A stretch of DNA of 55,957 nt from an uncultured Granulosicoccaceae bacterium (GTDB lineage: Bacteria > Pseudomonadota > Gammaproteobacteria > Granulosicoccales > Granulosicoccaceae): positions 1-55,957 of the forward strand of contig CALISD010000155.1 of the NCBI GenBank assembly GCA_938041955.1, written 5' to 3'. The position numbers were made by a program, and so were the translations under genes. The notes under the pieces are model-generated. The model did not search any database, was not told the origin of the DNA, and saw only the letters and a program-made list of their open reading frames with translations. Every line of letters starts with the position of its first letter. Position 1 is the first letter of the stretch. Below are positions 54,279 to 55,957 of the stretch, one piece after another.

Positions 54279-54817
54279 TTCGGTGTACTCCCTGTGACCA
54301 ATTCTATTACCTGAGCCTTTTCGGCATCAGTACTACCATCGCTAACGTCATTGAGATCTGTGCCAGCCATCCACGTGCGCAACTTAATTTTGGAACGATG
54401 GATCAGACTCAGCACGGTACCACGAGCAACTTTGGTCATTTTTGCAATTTCATCAGCGGTATAACCTTCGACCACAGAAAGGTAGAGGGCCTCGCGCTCG
54501 ACGTCGCGCAATTGCCTCAGAAAGGCATTCATCTCACGCGGTGTAAGACGCGAGTCTGCTGGATCAGCCGGAACATAGGCCTGCTCCTCAAACTCACTAA
54601 ATTGAATCTTCCTCGCCCGCCTGTAACGATCAATGTAGAGATTTCGAATTGTCGTGTACAACAGCGATTTTTCCGGCGATTTGCCATAGCGCTTATCGAG
54701 TCGAATCCATGCATCGTGGACAATATCTTCCGCATCCTGCCGATCGGTACATAGCGACAGGGCATACCGATATCCGGAATTCAGAATATCGATATCTATG
54801 GATTTCCCTCTACGCAT
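54275..54817 (-). CDS. ECF-family RNA polymerase sigma factor
   Basis: A 180-residue two-domain sigma-70 factor. Region 2 is GYRYALSLCTDRQDAEDIVHDAWIRLDKRYG with the RNLYIDRYRRARK end. Region 4 is LRDVEREALYLSVVEGYTADEIAKMTKVARGTVLSLIHRSKIKLR, a clear helix-turn-helix. I start at the ATG at 54817 (MRRGKSID), which gives normal ECF length; the open frame runs 50 codons further upstream. It probably drives its own operon under control of the membrane protein encoded next. Confidence 0.9.
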   Translation of the reverse strand: MRRGKSIDIDILNSGYRYALSLCTDRQDAEDIVHDAWIRLDKRYGKSPEKSLLYTTIRNLYIDRYRRARKIQFSEFEEQAYVPADPADSRLTPREMNAFLRQLRDVEREALYLSVVEGYTADEIAKMTKVARGTVLSLIHRSKIKLRTWMAGTDLNDVSDGSTDAEKAQVIELVTGSTPK

Positions 54818-55025
54818 AACACCACTCGCGAGAATCGCTTCTACTGGCCAAAAAAGCTTTGAGTAGTGCATATTGAAAAAGGTTCGTGTGCATACCCGGA
54901 ACAACGAACGCATCGTTGTTTTGATTGCAAGACAGGCGACAACACTGCTCCCGCATTCAGGCAGCAACGACTGGCCAGGTGTGTAATAAAACCACCCTTC
55001 TCAGCTTATTTGCAGAATCCAGTGT

Positions 55026-55577
55026 TCAATAAATACGCAGCGTCGGGAAAAGCCGTTTTGACTTGTCAGCCGGAATAAACTCACCTAAATCAACAGGCTT
55101 GGAGTACTTCTCGGCGGGTGGACTCTGCAACGAATTCAGATCTCCTTCCAGCAAGTTGCCGGTAATCGAACCATCCGCCTCAATTTCCAGCCGATAATAC
55201 AATCCGTTCCACGCATCAATGCCAAATTCGGAGGGCGTCTTGCGGATAAACAGGAGTTGATATTCAAGATCACTGAGATCGTCCGGCGTCACCACAGACC
55301 GCAGATCATAGGGGTACTCAAGATAACAAAACCACTCTGCTTCACCCAGCAAACATCTAAACGGGCGCATCGATAAAAAGTGCTCAGTAAAAACGCTGTT
55401 ATCCATATCCACCACCACAGCAGCCCGGTCATTATCAGCAGACGTAAAACTGACCTCGCCAATCTTCGTTTCCGCCTGATCTGAATCAACCAGATAAATA
55501 CCGGCATCGGAAGGAAACTCAACCGCCAAAGCAACGCCTGAAAAAAACAAACCTAGAACACTTATGAGTTTTTTCAC
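55026..55577 (-). CDS. Small exported protein of unknown function
   Basis: A 183-residue protein with a typical signal peptide (MKKLISVLGLFFSGVALA, cleavage after ALA18). The mature part is mixed polar with two cysteines (RPFRCLLGEAEWFCYLEY) that could pair. I do not recognise the family. It lies between the ECF sigma gene and the YejF-like gene, about 230 bases after the latter, and seems independent. Confidence 0.7.
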   Translation of the reverse strand: MKKLISVLGLFFSGVALAVEFPSDAGIYLVDSDQAETKIGEVSFTSADNDRAAVVVDMDNSVFTEHFLSMRPFRCLLGEAEWFCYLEYPYDLRSVVTPDDLSDLEYQLLFIRKTPSEFGIDAWNGLYYRLEIEADGSITGNLLEGDLNSLQSPPAEKYSKPVDLGEFIPADKSKRLFPTLRIY

Positions 55578-55804
55578 TTATCCGCTCCATGTGTTTTCAG
55601 CCACTATACACCGGCATCCAGCATCCCAATCAACAGAGGCGACGTGTTGTCGAAATCAGCAAGTAATCGTTCGCGCAGTCGATCACCGCCCGTAAGAGAA
55701 ACGTTCGGTATAAGAGCGATAATACGCTGGGCAATAACAAGAAGAAAATCCACTGTGAAATCAAATCTCTACGCGATATGCTCGCCACACCATGAATAAT
55801 CCGG

Positions 55805-55957
55805 CTAAAGCTGAAGATCAAACGCCGCCGACATCAAGGTCCGCGTATAAGCCTCAACCGGCGACGTAACAATCTGCTCAGCATCCCCATACTCAACCAC
55901 TTTGCCAGCACGCATAACAACAATGTCGTCACTCAATGCGCGCACCACCTTCAGATC
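55805..55957 (-). CDS. yejF: YejF-like peptide ABC transporter ATP-binding protein, C-terminal end (cut by window edge)
   Basis: The minus strand from the window edge reads DLKVVRALSDDIVVMRAGKV, then VEYGDAEQIVTSPVEAYTRT and LMSAAFDLQL before a TAG at 55805-55807. HDLKVVRALS and YTRTLMSAAFDL are the H-loop region and C-terminus of YejF-type ATPases of microcin C/oligopeptide importers. Only the last 50 residues are visible, so the symbol is tentative. Confidence 0.75.
   Translation of the reverse strand, partial: DLKVVRALSDDIVVMRAGKVVEYGDAEQIVTSPVEAYTRTLMSAAFDLQL

Noticed and set aside
54002..54754. 250-codon open frame on the plus strand
   Set aside because: It lies antisense to the anti-sigma and ECF sigma genes, has no family-like motifs, and its composition follows the opposite strand's codons.
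55630..55821. 63-codon open frame between the exported protein and the YejF-like gene
   Set aside because: It overlaps the end of the YejF-like reading frame in another frame and has no start signal.

Overview
The window reads as about 56 kb of chromosome from a free-living, probably marine gammaproteobacterium. The left edge carries tRNA-Tyr, tRNA-Gly and tRNA-Thr directly followed by tuf, the tufB-type order of Gammaproteobacteria. The rest is rich in Aap and TRAP uptake systems and Mrp-type antiporter genes. I see no rRNA, CRISPR array, transposase or prophage. The exact family cannot be fixed from the sequence; a large-genome marine lineage such as Granulosicoccus is only a guess.

Layout. 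1-727: tRNA/tuf transcription unit with its promoter (minus). 867-2015: cardiolipin-synthase-like phospholipase D. 2173-6538: aapJQMP amino-acid ABC transporter, with an intrinsic terminator between aapJ and aapQ. 6851-14336: nine-gene Mrp-type cation/proton antiporter operon with three MrpD-like proton-channel subunits. 14607-18088: outer-membrane-like protein, Asp/Glu racemase family protein and dGTPase-like HD protein. 18209-23412: nucleoside ABC importer plus cytidine deaminase, behind a structured leader RNA.

23559-32755 is the most interesting region. It holds an H-NOX haem nitric-oxide sensor, a SpoIIE/PP2C phosphatase, a STAS anti-anti-sigma protein and an RsbW-like HATPase. With them lie a BcsA-like polysaccharide synthase, two DUF3131 paralogues and an outer-membrane barrel protein. 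I infer a nitric-oxide (and possibly thiol-redox) responsive partner switch that controls synthesis and export of an exopolysaccharide.

32803-37330: YpfJ-type metalloprotease, SDR oxidoreductase, triple-FAS1 lipoprotein, and a TerC family protein behind a probable yybP-ykoY (Mn2+) riboswitch. 37319-41371: a GC-richer TRAP transporter (DctP plus fused DctQM) with a LacI-type operator and duplicated terminator hairpins, probably acquired by transfer. 41510-45735: HugZ-like flavoprotein, MFS transporter, MsrA and a TIGR03087-type glycosyltransferase. 45751-50296: a second TRAP transporter in an operon with an AruI-like thiamine-diphosphate decarboxylase. 50541-54817: an ECF sigma factor, its membrane anti-sigma, a thioredoxin/DsbD-alpha fusion and DsbA in one operon, apparently an envelope thiol-redox response unit. 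55026-55957: a small exported protein and the C-terminus of a YejF-like ABC ATPase cut by the window edge.

Starts were chosen by eye from Shine-Dalgarno spacing and family N-termini. All assignments come from reading motifs, without database searches.
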